Shown: piece by piece, positions 53,949 through 63,295 of the stretch
Layout: each line of letters begins with the position of its first letter
How positions within the stretch are numbered: position 1 is the first letter of the stretch
Assembly: GCF_003001955.1 (NCBI RefSeq)
Contig: NZ_PVNH01000013.1
Coordinates: 124,001-188,000, forward strand
Direction: 5' to 3'
DNA length: 64,000 nucleotides
DNA from: Prauserella shujinwangii
Lineage (GTDB): Bacteria > Actinomycetota > Actinomycetes > Mycobacteriales > Pseudonocardiaceae
Made by a program: the position numbers and the translations under genes
Notes under the pieces: model-generated
Told to the model about the DNA's origin: nothing
The model's input: only the letters and a program-made list of their open reading frames with translations
The model's database searches: none

Positions 53949-54619
53949 CGGAGACGGAACGGACGCGGGAGCCGGTGCAGGTCTTCCTCGTCGACGACCA
54001 CGCGCTGTTCCGCGCGGGGGTGCGCGCGGAGCTGGAGTCCATCACCGACCAGGTGCGGGTGGTCGGCGAGGCGGGCTCGGTCGGGGAGGCGGTCGCGGGC
54101 ATCGCGCGGGTGCGTCCCCAGGTGGTGCTGCTCGACGTGCACATGCCCGACGGCGGTGGCGCGGAGGTGCTCCGCCGGGTCCGGCCGGAGCTGCCGGACG
54201 TGGTGTTCCTCGCGCTGTCGGTGTCCGACGCGGCGGAGGACGTGATCGCGGTCATCCGGGCGGGGGCGCGCGGCTACGTCACCAAGACCATCTCGTCGAC
54301 CGAGCTGGTGCGGGCGATCGTCCGGGTGGCCGACGGCGACGCGGTGTTCTCGCCGCGGCTGGCCGGTTTCGTGCTCGACGCGTTCGCCGACCGTCCGGGC
54401 TCGGCGCCGATCAGCGACCCGGAGCTGGACCTGCTCACGCCGCGGGAGCGGGACGTGCTGCGCCTGCTCGCCCGCGGCTACGCCTACAAGGAGATCGCCT
54501 CCGAGCTGTTCATCTCGGTGAAGACGGTCGAGACGCACGTGTCCAGCGTGCTGCGCAAGACGCAGCTGTCCAACCGGTACGAGCTGTCCCGCTGGGCCTC
54601 CGACCGGCGGCTCGTGTAG
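53945..54619 (+). CDS. NarL/LuxR-type response regulator
   Basis: A 224-residue regulator. The receiver domain has VDD at 16-18, phospho-acceptor D64 in VVLLDVHMPD and KT at its end. The DNA-binding domain is LLTPRERDVLRLLARGYAYKEIASELFISVKTVETHV, quoted here in family order (TPRERDV, YKEIA, TVETHV). All receiver residues are present, unlike BldM in this window. Partner of the PspC kinase; its likely sites are the repeats at 52454-52521. Confidence 0.92.
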   Translation: MTETERTREPVQVFLVDDHALFRAGVRAELESITDQVRVVGEAGSVGEAVAGIARVRPQVVLLDVHMPDGGGAEVLRRVRPELPDVVFLALSVSDAAEDVIAVIRAGARGYVTKTISSTELVRAIVRVADGDAVFSPRLAGFVLDAFADRPGSAPISDPELDLLTPRERDVLRLLARGYAYKEIASELFISVKTVETHVSSVLRKTQLSNRYELSRWASDRRLV

Positions 54620-54656
54620 GCGGTCGCCCGCCAGGGCCGCCGGCCGGAGGCGCGGG

Positions 54657-56351
54657 TCACGCGGCCTGCCGCCTGCGGCGCGCGAGCACCAGCGCGGCGG
54701 CGCCCGCCAGGAGGACGGCCAGCCCGGCGGCCGACATCGTCACCGCGTTCACGCCCGTGCTCGCCAGCCCTTCGGCGCCGCCACCCGTGGCGTCACGGTC
54801 GCCGGGCGCGGGCAGCGGCGGCGCCTCCGTCACCGGGTCGGGCCCGACGTTGCCGGTGTCCGGCTGGTCCGGCCCCGGTTCGATGCGGTGTCCCCAGCCG
54901 CTGCGGGGGTACGCGTCGGTGGTGATGGCGACGAACGCGTTGTCCGGGTCGACGACGGACCACGGCCCGAAGGTCTGCAGCCGGTAGAGGCCGACCGGCG
55001 CGTCCTCGAAGTCGATCCGGCCGTTCTCCCCGGTGGTCGTGCGCGCCACCACGTCGCCGGTGCCGGGGTCGACGATGCCGACGCGCACGCCCTCGGGGCC
55101 CTCGCCGTCGTCCTGCCGCTCGTCGCCGTCCTGGTCGTGGTAGACGTGGCCCCACGACGAGCCTGTCCTGCCGGGGACCTTCGCCTGGGCGAACGCGTCG
55201 GGGTAGCCACGTCCGTAGCCGGGGTCCGGCCCGAAGTCGCAGTGGACGAAGACCCGTCCGTGGTCGTCGGCGCTCGCGGGCAGGGTGCCCGAGACCGTCC
55301 ACGTCCTGGTGGCGCCCGCGGCGATCGTGACCCCCGGGCCGGCGAGGTCGCCCCAGCGGGCGGGATCGTGCCAGCCGCGCAGGTGCGGGCCTTCGCCAGG
55401 GCGGTCGCAGGCCGCCTTGACTCCGGTCACGTCGCCGGCGCCGTGGTTGCTGAGCGTCACCCGGAGGTGCGGCTCGTCCCCGGGCCGGTAGGTCTTCTCG
55501 GTGAACTCGATCGTCGCGCTCAGCGCCTCCGACAGCGGCCGCGCACCCCTGACGCGCAGGCCGGTGTGCTTTCCGGTGCCGTCGACGCGCAGGTCCGGGA
55601 CCCTGTCCAGGACCCAGCCGCCCGGAACGCCGCCCGTCGACAGCGAGTAGACCGCGGCGGGGACCTCGGTGAAGGAGAAGCGCCCGTCGCCGCCGGTCGT
55701 GGTGCCGAACGCGGTGCCGTCGGGTGCGTACAGGTCGATCCGGACCCCGGCCAGGCCCTCACCCGGGTCGGCGGTGCCGTCGCCGTCGGTGTCGCCGAAC
55801 ACCAGCCCGCCCACGGTGCCTGTCGTGCCCAGCGGCAGCATCGGCACCGGCACCTCGGTGGAGGCGGACTCGCGCGGTTCCGCCACCTCGGCGATCACCC
55901 TGATCGCGGGCTCACCGCCGGTCCAGCCGATCGTGCCGGTGGCCTCGAGCACGCGGCTCTCCCCGGCGGGGATGGTGGCGCCGGGCCCGGTCGGTTCGAA
56001 CTCGCCCCAGGCCTGCCGCGGCGTGGAGAAGGAGAAGTCGTCACCGGGGTTGAAGGCGTAGATGACGACGCCGGTGGCGTCGGCTCCCCCCGCGTTGGTG
56101 ATGGTGACCGTGAGCGGGACCTCGTCGCCGGGCACGAACGGCCCGTCCGGGACCGAGGCGCTGACCTTCAGCTCCGCCCGCGGTCCGGGGGTGGCGGTCG
56201 CGGACGTGGCGGCCGGGGCCGTCGTGGTGGTGCTGGGCGGGCTCGACGGCGGCCCGGGCTCCTGCGCGCTCGCGGCGGTGGCCGGCGGTCCAGCACCGAG
56301 GACCAGCGCGGCCGCGAGCGCGCAGGCTCTCCGGAAGCTCGGTGGAAGCAC
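54657..56351 (-). CDS. Sortase-anchored surface protein with CARDB- and SdrD-type repeats
   Basis: A 564-residue secreted protein: signal peptide (~1-30, RRACALAAALVLGAG), Thr/Pro-rich spacer, then two paired units. Each unit is a CARDB-like domain (FVPGDEVPLTVTITNAGG; YRPGDEPHLRVTLSNHGAG) followed by an SdrD-B-like domain (GLVFGDTDGDGTADPGEGLAGV; VYHDQDGDERQDDGEGPEGV) whose Asp runs look calcium-binding. The C terminus is LASTG, a hydrophobic helix and RRRRQ, matching the LAxTG signal of class E sortases. No sortase gene is in the window. The GTG at 56351 follows GGGAG. Confidence 0.85.
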   Translation of the reverse strand: MLPPSFRRACALAAALVLGAGPPATAASAQEPGPPSSPPSTTTTAPAATSATATPGPRAELKVSASVPDGPFVPGDEVPLTVTITNAGGADATGVVIYAFNPGDDFSFSTPRQAWGEFEPTGPGATIPAGESRVLEATGTIGWTGGEPAIRVIAEVAEPRESASTEVPVPMLPLGTTGTVGGLVFGDTDGDGTADPGEGLAGVRIDLYAPDGTAFGTTTGGDGRFSFTEVPAAVYSLSTGGVPGGWVLDRVPDLRVDGTGKHTGLRVRGARPLSEALSATIEFTEKTYRPGDEPHLRVTLSNHGAGDVTGVKAACDRPGEGPHLRGWHDPARWGDLAGPGVTIAAGATRTWTVSGTLPASADDHGRVFVHCDFGPDPGYGRGYPDAFAQAKVPGRTGSSWGHVYHDQDGDERQDDGEGPEGVRVGIVDPGTGDVVARTTTGENGRIDFEDAPVGLYRLQTFGPWSVVDPDNAFVAITTDAYPRSGWGHRIEPGPDQPDTGNVGPDPVTEAPPLPAPGDRDATGGGAEGLASTGVNAVTMSAAGLAVLLAGAAALVLARRRRQAA

Positions 56352-56448
56352 GTGATTCTCCCCTGGTACGCCGCGCGGGTGCGGCCGGAACAAACCGGGC
56401 AGAACCTACTCGAACGGGTGGGGCAGTACTGCTTGTGGTGGCTAACCG

Positions 56449-57369
56449 TTATCGGGCCGCCACGGGTATGTCACCCGTATCGGGCTCGACCGCGGGCATG
56501 CGCCTGCGTACCCGGGTCAGCGCCACGCCCGCGAGCACCACGACCATCCCCGCGATGACGCGCGGGTTCAGCTCCTCGCCGAGGAACACCGTTCCGAGCA
56601 GCACCGACACCACGGGCAGCAGGTAGCCGACCGCCGACGTGGCCACCGCTCCCTCGGTGGCCAGCAGCCGGTAGTTCAGGGCGAACGCGATGCCTGTCGA
56701 GCCCACGCCGAGGATCGTCACCGCGACGATCGCGCCCGCGTCGAGCCGGAGGGGACTGAGCCCGGCCACCGGCACGGCCAGCACCAGGAAGCCGCTCGCG
56801 GTGATCATCTGGGCCGCCGCCAGCGCGATCGGGGAGATCCCCAGCCCGGAGAGGTACTTGCCCTCGTAGACCATGACGAAGCCGTAGCTCGCGGCGGCGG
56901 CGAGGATCGCGATCGCGCCCCAGCTCAGCAGGTCCGACGACTGCCACGGCGCGAAGATCAGCACGGTGCCCGCGAGGCCGACCAGCAGGCCCGCGGCCCG
57001 CGCGCCGGTGAGCCGCCGCTCGGTGCGCCACAGCAGCGCCACGGCGAGCGCCCACAGCGGGGTGGTCGAGTTCAGGATGCCGGTCGTGCCGGAGTCCACG
57101 GTCTGCTCGCCGATGGCGAAGAGCAGGAACGGCATGGCGTTGTGGAAGAAGGCCGCGACGGTCAGGTGCAGCCACACGCGCCGGGAGGACGGCAGCCTGC
57201 CGCGGTAGGCGTAGCACAGCGCCGTCAGGATCGCCGCGCCCAGCACCAGCCGCGCGAGCACCAGCTGCACGGGGGAGAAGGCGCCCAGCCCGATCTTGAT
57301 CCAGAAGAAGCTGGAGCCCCACATCAGCGCGAGCGCCCCCAGCAGCGACAACGTTTTCAGTTCGCGCAC
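56449..57369 (-). CDS. EamA-family drug/metabolite exporter
   Basis: A 306-residue membrane protein with ten helices in two EamA halves (LSLLGALALMWGSSFFWIKI; GAIAILAAAASYGFVMVYEG). The DMT-family motif TTPLWALAVALLWRTERRL is in the first half and SVLLGTVFLGEELNP in the second. Such proteins export amino acids or small metabolites. The GTG start at 57369 faces the LysR gene, with an 81-base control region between, so LysR probably regulates it. The substrate is unknown. Confidence 0.88.
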   Translation of the reverse strand: MRELKTLSLLGALALMWGSSFFWIKIGLGAFSPVQLVLARLVLGAAILTALCYAYRGRLPSSRRVWLHLTVAAFFHNAMPFLLFAIGEQTVDSGTTGILNSTTPLWALAVALLWRTERRLTGARAAGLLVGLAGTVLIFAPWQSSDLLSWGAIAILAAAASYGFVMVYEGKYLSGLGISPIALAAAQMITASGFLVLAVPVAGLSPLRLDAGAIVAVTILGVGSTGIAFALNYRLLATEGAVATSAVGYLLPVVSVLLGTVFLGEELNPRVIAGMVVVLAGVALTRVRRRMPAVEPDTGDIPVAAR

Positions 57370-57392
57370 CGTCCCAGATTGCTCCGGCCCCC

Positions 57393-57446
57393 CTGTAAGG
57401 ACAAGCGAAATAACCTGGAGGGTGGTTAAGCTGCGCTGTAAGGTCA
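57393..57446. promoter_or_regulatory. Candidate LysR control region
   Basis: Direct repeats CTGTAAGGACA (57393-57403) and CTGTAAGGTCA (57436-57446) are 43 bases apart, about four helical turns. Between them is the inverted repeat TAACC-N8-GGTTA (57411-57428), of LysR-box form. It lies between divergent eamA and lysR genes. Confidence 0.6.
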
Positions 57447-57450
57447 GTGG

Positions 57451-58335
57451 GTGCTCGACGTACGGCGGATGCAGGTGCTGCGCGCGGTGGTCACCAGCGG
57501 CTCGATCAGCGCGGCGGCGCGGAACCTGGGGTACACCCCGTCGGCCATCAGCCAGCAACTGTCCGCGCTCGAGCGTGAGGCCGGCCTCGTCCTGCTGGAA
57601 CGTGTCGGGCGCGGCGTGCGCCCCACGGCGGCGGGCATGCTGCTCTCCGAGCACGCCGAGGCGGTCAGCACCCAGCTGGCCAAGGCGGAGGCGGCGCTGT
57701 CCGACCTGCGGGAGGGCCGCACCGGGCGGCTGGCGGTCCGGTACTTCGCGACCGCCGGGGCCGCGCTCGTGCCCCCCGCGGTGGCCACGCTGCGCCGTGA
57801 GTACCCGGGTATCCAGGTGGATCTCAAGCTCGTCGAGCCGGACGATCCGCTGCCCGAGGTGGAGTCCGGTGAGGCGGACGTGGCCATCGTCGTGTTTCCC
57901 CGGTCGCGGCCGCCTGCCCGCGGGGTCGAGCTGGTACACCTGCTGGACGATCCGTACCGGGCGGTGCTGCCGAAGGGCCACCCGCTCGCCCGCAAGCGCG
58001 TGCTCGACCTCGCCGAGCTGGCGGAGGAGACGTTCGTCGGCAACGAGTGGCCGCCGGGCCCGTGCCGGGACGTGATGCTGAACGCGTGCGGCGCCGCCGG
58101 GTTCGCACCCAACTTCGTCGTCGAGGCCGAGGACTACCAGACCGCGCAGGGCTTCGTGGCCGCCGGGCTGGGCGTGTCGCTGCTGCCCGAGCTGGCCCTG
58201 GGCTCGCCGCACCCCGGCGTGGTGGTGCGCCGCGTCCGGCGCCCGGAGCCGGTGCGCGTGATCCATGCGGCGATCGCCGCGCGGGCCCGCGAGCTGCCCG
58301 CCGTGCGCAGCCTGCTGGCCGCGATGCGCCGCTAG
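57451..58335 (+). CDS. LysR-family transcriptional regulator
   Basis: A 294-residue protein. The N-terminal helix-turn-helix (MQVLRAVVTSGSISAAARNL, YTPSAISQQLSALEREAG) is followed by a periplasmic-binding-protein-like effector domain (GRLAVRYFATAGAALVPPAV, GLGVSLLPELALG). It is divergent from an EamA exporter, the common arrangement for metabolite-induced export. The GTG start lies 4 bases after the second CTGTAAGG repeat, so autoregulation is likely. Confidence 0.9.
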   Translation: MLDVRRMQVLRAVVTSGSISAAARNLGYTPSAISQQLSALEREAGLVLLERVGRGVRPTAAGMLLSEHAEAVSTQLAKAEAALSDLREGRTGRLAVRYFATAGAALVPPAVATLRREYPGIQVDLKLVEPDDPLPEVESGEADVAIVVFPRSRPPARGVELVHLLDDPYRAVLPKGHPLARKRVLDLAELAEETFVGNEWPPGPCRDVMLNACGAAGFAPNFVVEAEDYQTAQGFVAAGLGVSLLPELALGSPHPGVVVRRVRRPEPVRVIHAAIAARARELPAVRSLLAAMRR

Positions 58336-58390
58336 CGCCGGAACAGGTCACCACGGCGAGGCGGCACCCGAGGGCACCCGCCGCGCCCGG

Positions 58391-59344
58391 TCAGCCCGCG
58401 GTCCCGATCTTGATGAGCGGCGCGTCGCGGGACAACTCCCGGAACCCGACGCTGTAATACAGTCCGCGTGCCTCGGGATGCCCCGGCGCACCCAGGCAGG
58501 CGACCGTCATGTGCGTGGCCCCGGCCGCCCGCGCCAGCCGCATCCCGTGCAGGAGCAACGCCCTGCCCAGTCCCCGTCGCCGGTAGTCCGGGTGCGTCCC
58601 GACCGGCTCGAACTCGGCGGTCTTGTTCACCTCGTCGAGCCACATGATCGCCGAGGACGCCATCGTTCCGTCCGGCGCTTCCACCAGGACGTGCAGGTCG
58701 CCGCGATACGCCGCCGTCCGCCGGACACCCTGGTAGCTCTCGGCCGTGTACGTCGAGGAGGCCCAGGCGTCCACATGGGCCTGGACCGCGGCTTCCGGCC
58801 CGGCCTCGTCGGCGGTGCGGAAACGGAACCCGTCCGGCAGTACCGGCCTTTCCACGTCGGTGAGGTCCCGCTCGTTGAGCTGGGTCCAGGACCCGGTGTC
58901 GCCGAGCGCGGCCGGGTCGGTCTCGTAGCCGTGCGCCGCCCATCGCCGCAGGCCGAACTCGTCGGCGGCGCTCGGCCGCACCGTGCGCTCGACGCCGCCC
59001 GCCGTGTCGTCGTACCAGGCGATCACCTCGTCCACCAGCCCGGCGTGGCCGGGATCGACCTGGTATGCCAGGTAGGCGCCGGTGATGTCGCGCACCGACC
59101 CGTCGCCGCGCCGCACCTGGTGCGGAAGGCGGGCCCAGCCCCACGCCACCAGCTCCCCGCCGGAGAACCACAGCCCGCGCCGCCAGCTCGCGCCGTCCGC
59201 GGCATGCCCCTTACCCCAGTTCCAGGCCAGCTCGCCGAACGACGCGTCGCTGTTGACCAGGTCCGGGCGGGTGGCGGTGACCCGCTGCGCCAGGCCCTGC
59301 ATGAGCTCCATGTCGGCGGCGGTCACGGGCTCGCTGTTCGGCAC
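58391..59344 (-). CDS. GNAT-family acetyltransferase, tandem domains
   Basis: A 317-residue protein with a degenerate N-terminal GNAT-like half and a canonical C-terminal half. The latter has VGTHPDYRRRGLGRALLLHG (acetyl-CoA loop RRRGLGRA) and ending GLYYSVGF. This layout is common for mycothiol-synthase-like and unassigned actinobacterial enzymes. The substrate is unknown. GTG start at 59344. Confidence 0.82.
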   Translation of the reverse strand: MPNSEPVTAADMELMQGLAQRVTATRPDLVNSDASFGELAWNWGKGHAADGASWRRGLWFSGGELVAWGWARLPHQVRRGDGSVRDITGAYLAYQVDPGHAGLVDEVIAWYDDTAGGVERTVRPSAADEFGLRRWAAHGYETDPAALGDTGSWTQLNERDLTDVERPVLPDGFRFRTADEAGPEAAVQAHVDAWASSTYTAESYQGVRRTAAYRGDLHVLVEAPDGTMASSAIMWLDEVNKTAEFEPVGTHPDYRRRGLGRALLLHGMRLARAAGATHMTVACLGAPGHPEARGLYYSVGFRELSRDAPLIKIGTAG

Positions 59345-59416
59345 GGTGTGCCACTCTGTCAGGGCTGCGCCGAACCGTCGAACCGTTTTCCGGGTGGGTG
59401 GCCGGTGGCCGCGTGG

Positions 59417-60361
59417 TCAGGCCAGGACGATTCCGGCGACGGTGGCGGCCACCACGAGCACCGCCACGACCAGCCACGGCGGTACGCGGGGCCGGGTCCG
59501 GGTGGGTGTCGGTGCGAGCTGCGGGGCGACGATCCCCGGTGGCCGGGGCAGCAGCGGCACCGTCGGCAGGGCGGGCGCGGTCGGCGGGACGAACCCGTTC
59601 CGCCTGCCCTTGGTGATCGCCCGCAACGCCGACACCGTGTCGTTCATGGTGGGCCGCAGGTCCGGCTCGTCCCGGAGCAGCTTCTCCACGGCCGCGGTCA
59701 GCGCCCCGCTGTGCCGCGGCACGGCCAGGTCGCCCCGGCCGTCGTCGCCGCGGGGCGGCATGCCCTCGACGGCGGCGAAGAGGGTCGCGCCGAGCGAGTA
59801 CGCGTCGGCCGCGGGGGTCGCGGGTTCGCCGCGCAGCACCTCGGGTGCCTGGTAGGCGGGATCGGGCGCCGCGCCGGAGATGCCGATGTCGGTGATCTTG
59901 ACGCCGCCGTCGTCGGCGAGCAGCACGTTGCCCGGCTCGATCACCCGGTGCGGCACACCGAGCGCGTGGGCCACCGACAGTGCGGAACCGAGTTGCAGCC
60001 CGAGGAACGCCGCCTGCTCCGGGGTCAGCGTGCCGTGCTCGGCGAGGAAGTCGGTCATGTTGCGGGAGGGCACGTACTCCATGACGAGCCAGACGTCCTG
60101 GCCGTCGCGGAAGACGTCGTACACGGTGATCGCGTTCGGATGCGTCACCCGCATCGCGGCGCGGCCCTCGCCCAGTGCCGCCTCCCTCGCCCGTTCGGCA
60201 CTCGCCGGATCCAGCCCGGGCCGGAGGTAGAGGCGTTTGATCGCGACGGTCCGGTGCAGGAGCGTGTCGAGGGCCATCCACACGATTCCGGCGTGGCCCC
60301 GGCCGATCGGCATGTCCAGCCGGTACCGGCCGCCGACGACGGCACCTTCAGCGTCCTTCAC
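59417..60361 (-). CDS. Membrane-anchored Ser/Thr pseudokinase
   Basis: A 314-residue protein. The kinase fold covers ~10-250: G loop IGRGHAGIVW and VAIK lysine are present, but the catalytic HRD reads H-R-V140-I-E, DFG reads DIG, and the activation loop is cut to about 8 residues before APE. Then comes a Pro/Thr linker and a C-terminal membrane helix (WLVVAVLVVAATVAGIVL). The intact kinase gene lies 58 bases upstream in the same direction; its Asp140 aligns with Val140 here. Likely a duplicated, catalytically dead partner or sensor. Confidence 0.85.
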   Translation of the reverse strand: MKDAEGAVVGGRYRLDMPIGRGHAGIVWMALDTLLHRTVAIKRLYLRPGLDPASAERAREAALGEGRAAMRVTHPNAITVYDVFRDGQDVWLVMEYVPSRNMTDFLAEHGTLTPEQAAFLGLQLGSALSVAHALGVPHRVIEPGNVLLADDGGVKITDIGISGAAPDPAYQAPEVLRGEPATPAADAYSLGATLFAAVEGMPPRGDDGRGDLAVPRHSGALTAAVEKLLRDEPDLRPTMNDTVSALRAITKGRRNGFVPPTAPALPTVPLLPRPPGIVAPQLAPTPTRTRPRVPPWLVVAVLVVAATVAGIVLA

Positions 60362-60419
60362 GCCACCTCTTGTACCCCTGCCACGGTCAAACCGGCATCA
60401 ACCCCGGACGGAAAGTCGC

Positions 60420-62003
60420 TTACGACGTCGGGGTGCCGGACGTCGTCGGCTGTTGCTGCGTGGTCGTTGTCGGCTCCGGTTCCGATGTCGTCGTCTTCGT
60501 CGGCTCCGGCTCGGGTTCCGGCTCCGGTTCCTGCGTCGGCTCGGGTTCCGGCTCGGGCTGGGCTGGCGGGACGTACCGCGAGGAGCTGGACTCCTCGGTG
60601 TCGACCGGCCGCACGGGCTCGTCGACGACCTCGGAGGTGGTCGACGGCACCGTCGTGGTGGTCAGCTGGGTGCTCGACGACGAGCCCACCGGCTGCTGCC
60701 GGTTGGGGTCGCCCTCCTCGGCGTCGCCGCCCGAGTGCCCGTTGGACAGCCAGATCGCGAACGCGGCCAGGCCCAGCACGACGACGCTGCCCGCGGCGGC
60801 GGGCAGCTTCCAGCCGGAGCGCTTCGCGGGTTCCTCGGGCGGCGGCTCGTCGTCGTAGCCGTCGTAGCCGTCGTAGTCGCCGTCCGCGTAGTCGTCGGGG
60901 GACTCGTAGCCGCCGTGGTCGGCGTAGGCGCCCGCCGGGACGGCGCGGGTGGCGTGCGGGCCTCGGCTGTCGTAGTCGTCGGGCGGGTAGCCGGCGACGG
61001 CGGTCTCGTAGTCGTCCTCACCCGCGGAGCCGTAGTACGGCTCGCCCGGGTCGAGGGTGCCCGAGTGGCCGGCGGGCACGTCGTCCGCCGCGAGCGCGGC
61101 GCCCGCCCCCGCCGCGGCGCCCAGCCCCGCGGCGGGGGCGAACCGGGTGGCGTCCTCGACGGGGCCGCCCAGGGGCGTCTCCCCCCTGGCGACGGCGGCC
61201 AGCAGCTGCTCGCTCTGTTCGGCGGTGGGGCGGTGCCGGACGTCGGGATGCAGCAGCACCGCCAGCACGCTGGCCAGCGGACCGGACTGCCGCGGCGGGT
61301 TGATCTGCCCGGCGGCGACGGCGTGCAGCAGGCTGAGGGTGTTCTCGCTCAGGCCGAACGGCGGCTGCCCCTCGGTGGCGGCGTAGAGGGTGGAGCCGAG
61401 TGAGAAGACGTCCGACTCGGGCCCCGGGTCGCCGCCGATCGCCACCTCGGGCGCGAGGTAGGCGGGGGTGCCGGCGATCATCCCGGTCTTGGTGACCGTG
61501 ACGTCGTCCTTGGCGCGGGAGATGCCGAAGTCGGTGATCTTCACGAGCCCGTTGGGCGCCAGCAGGATGTTGCCCGGCTTGATGTCGCGGTGGACGATGC
61601 CGACGGCGTGCGCCTCCTTGAGCGCGGAGGCGACCTGCGCACCGATGCGGGCGACCTCGATCGGGTCCAGCGTGCCCTGGTTCTGCAGCACCTGCGCGAG
61701 ACTCGTCGACTCGAGGTACTCCATGATCAGGCACGGCTGCCCGTTGTCGTCGGTGACGACGTCGAAGACGCTGATCGCGTTCGGGTGATGCAGCCGGGCG
61801 GCGATGCGGCCCTCGCGCATGGTGCGCTGCCGCGCGTCCTCGGCTTCGTTCCCGTCCAGCCCCGGCTGCAGGAGCAGCTGCTTGATGGCGACGGTGCGGT
61901 GCAGTACCTCGTCCTGTGCCTGCCAGACGGCGCCCATGGCGCCGGTACCCAGCCGCCGCACGATGCGGTACCGGCCGGCGACCAGGCGACCCTCGTCGCT
62001 CAC
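60420..62003 (-). CDS. PknB-type transmembrane Ser/Thr protein kinase
   Basis: A 527-residue kinase. The catalytic domain (~8-265) is complete: G loop LGTGAMGAVW, VAIK lysine, HRDIKPGN with Asp140, DFG, a Thr-rich activation loop (DDVTVTKTGMIAGTPAY), APE. A juxtamembrane stretch has Asp/Tyr-Gly repeats (YDGYDGYDD). One helix (AGSVVVLGLAAFAIWL, ~385-402) is followed by an outer tail of Thr/Ser and Pro-Glu repeats. There are no PASTA domains. The GTG follows AGGAGG. First gene of the kinase-pseudokinase pair. Confidence 0.92.
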   Translation of the reverse strand: MSDEGRLVAGRYRIVRRLGTGAMGAVWQAQDEVLHRTVAIKQLLLQPGLDGNEAEDARQRTMREGRIAARLHHPNAISVFDVVTDDNGQPCLIMEYLESTSLAQVLQNQGTLDPIEVARIGAQVASALKEAHAVGIVHRDIKPGNILLAPNGLVKITDFGISRAKDDVTVTKTGMIAGTPAYLAPEVAIGGDPGPESDVFSLGSTLYAATEGQPPFGLSENTLSLLHAVAAGQINPPRQSGPLASVLAVLLHPDVRHRPTAEQSEQLLAAVARGETPLGGPVEDATRFAPAAGLGAAAGAGAALAADDVPAGHSGTLDPGEPYYGSAGEDDYETAVAGYPPDDYDSRGPHATRAVPAGAYADHGGYESPDDYADGDYDGYDGYDDEPPPEEPAKRSGWKLPAAAGSVVVLGLAAFAIWLSNGHSGGDAEEGDPNRQQPVGSSSSTQLTTTTVPSTTSEVVDEPVRPVDTEESSSSRYVPPAQPEPEPEPTQEPEPEPEPEPTKTTTSEPEPTTTTQQQPTTSGTPTS

Positions 62004-62149
62004 GGGACCTCCTTCGGGCTCCGTCGCGGCACAAGCGGATTAGCGGTGCGCCGGCTTGCCGAGACCGACCCCCGGAACAAGGCTAGGGTGCTCACTCTGC
62101 GCACACGCAGGCGGCACTCTTCGGGTTGCCCCGGTGCCGCGCCCGGGTG

Positions 62150-62995
62150 TCACTCGCCCCGCGTCGCCACCAGCCTGGCCGCGCGGATCCGCGTGTCCGG
62201 GCCCTCGGAGAGGGTGAGCAGCTGCGTGACCCGCAGCGGCTTGCCATCCGGCGGGACCATCGTCACCACGGCGCGGACCACTCCGCCCGGATGCTCGGCG
62301 AGGTCGTCGACCCGGACGGTGTCCATGGCGCTCCAGGCGCGGACGAGCTCGGCGGCCTCCCGGCCTGCCGGCGCGGGGTCGAGCAGGGCCAGCGCCTCGC
62401 GCGGGCGCTCGGCGACGAGTTCGTAGAACCGCCGCACGGTGCTGATCCCGTCGGCGAACGGCTCGGGCTCGCTGTGCGCCGCCGGCTGCGCGGGCTCCCC
62501 GTGCGCGGCCCGCAGGGCGATGCGGTCGCCGTCCGCCGGCTGCCCGGTGGGAGTCGTGGCGGGCTCGGCCGGGTCGGCGTCGCCGACGGCCGCGGGCCGG
62601 ACGTGCGGTACGGACCTGCGCTGTGCGGGCAGGACGAACCCGCCGAGCGCGGCGACGCCGGTGATCTCCGGCCGCTCGGCCGGGTCGAAGGAGCGGTCGC
62701 GGCCGTGGTCGTCGGCGAGGAGGGCGGCCGCCGCGATCGACCCGACGAGCAGGGCGATGGCGACGATCAGGCCGATCAGCTTGGCTCTCCGGGCGAAGGC
62801 GGGTTCCGGTTCGTGGGGCGGCGACGGCTCCTTGCGCCGGAGCCGCAGCGTGGGCGGAGGCAGGTATCTCCGCGACTCGCGAAGGACGGCACGCAGGTGC
62901 TCGTCGTCGACCGTCTCGTCCGCCGGGAGCTCGTCGTTGTCGACGTCCTCGGCGGGAACGGTGATTCCGCGTCCGGTGTCACGCCGGTCGTGCAC
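62150..62995 (-). CDS. Single-pass membrane protein of unknown function
   Basis: A 281-residue protein: acidic cytoplasmic part (~1-68), one helix (LIGLIVAIALLVGSIAAAALL), and an outer part with a Pro/Ala-rich spacer. A compact ~95-residue C-terminal domain follows (GISTVRRFYELVAERPREAL to the end) that resembles NTF2-like or nuclear-transport-factor folds in pattern. It lies 146 bases before the kinase gene in the same direction and may be cotranscribed, which hints at envelope signalling. GTG start. Confidence 0.72.
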   Translation of the reverse strand: MHDRRDTGRGITVPAEDVDNDELPADETVDDEHLRAVLRESRRYLPPPTLRLRRKEPSPPHEPEPAFARRAKLIGLIVAIALLVGSIAAAALLADDHGRDRSFDPAERPEITGVAALGGFVLPAQRRSVPHVRPAAVGDADPAEPATTPTGQPADGDRIALRAAHGEPAQPAAHSEPEPFADGISTVRRFYELVAERPREALALLDPAPAGREAAELVRAWSAMDTVRVDDLAEHPGGVVRAVVTMVPPDGKPLRVTQLLTLSEGPDTRIRAARLVATRGE

Positions 62996-63295
62996 GGCAG
63001 GTCCTCGTCTTCACGGTGGGGACGGCGCGGCCGTGTCGGCCGCGGGCGGTCGTGTCTGGTTCGTCTTGTGGACGACGGGTTCGTCTCTGCGCAATAGGTA
63101 ACCCGTCCGCTCGCACGCGGACCAGTGGTTGTCGGTGGACTGTCGTGGAAATACGACGAGCGGCATTCGTTGTCACCCACCTAGAGCAACTTTCCGCCGC
63201 CTGCCGCGCTGCACGTGCAACGGAATGTGCGGATTACCTGTGCATCCGCAGGTGAAAGCGTTGTTCGGGGTCGTCCGAATGCCGCGGAGAAGCCC
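62996..63295. other. Intergenic region between two membrane-protein genes
   Basis: A 300-base region, AT-richer than its surroundings at 63120-63260. It contains the inverted repeat ACCTG-N8-CAGGT (63235-63252). The promoter of the 62150-62995 gene should be here; no clear -35/-10 pair or gene was found. Confidence 0.5.
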
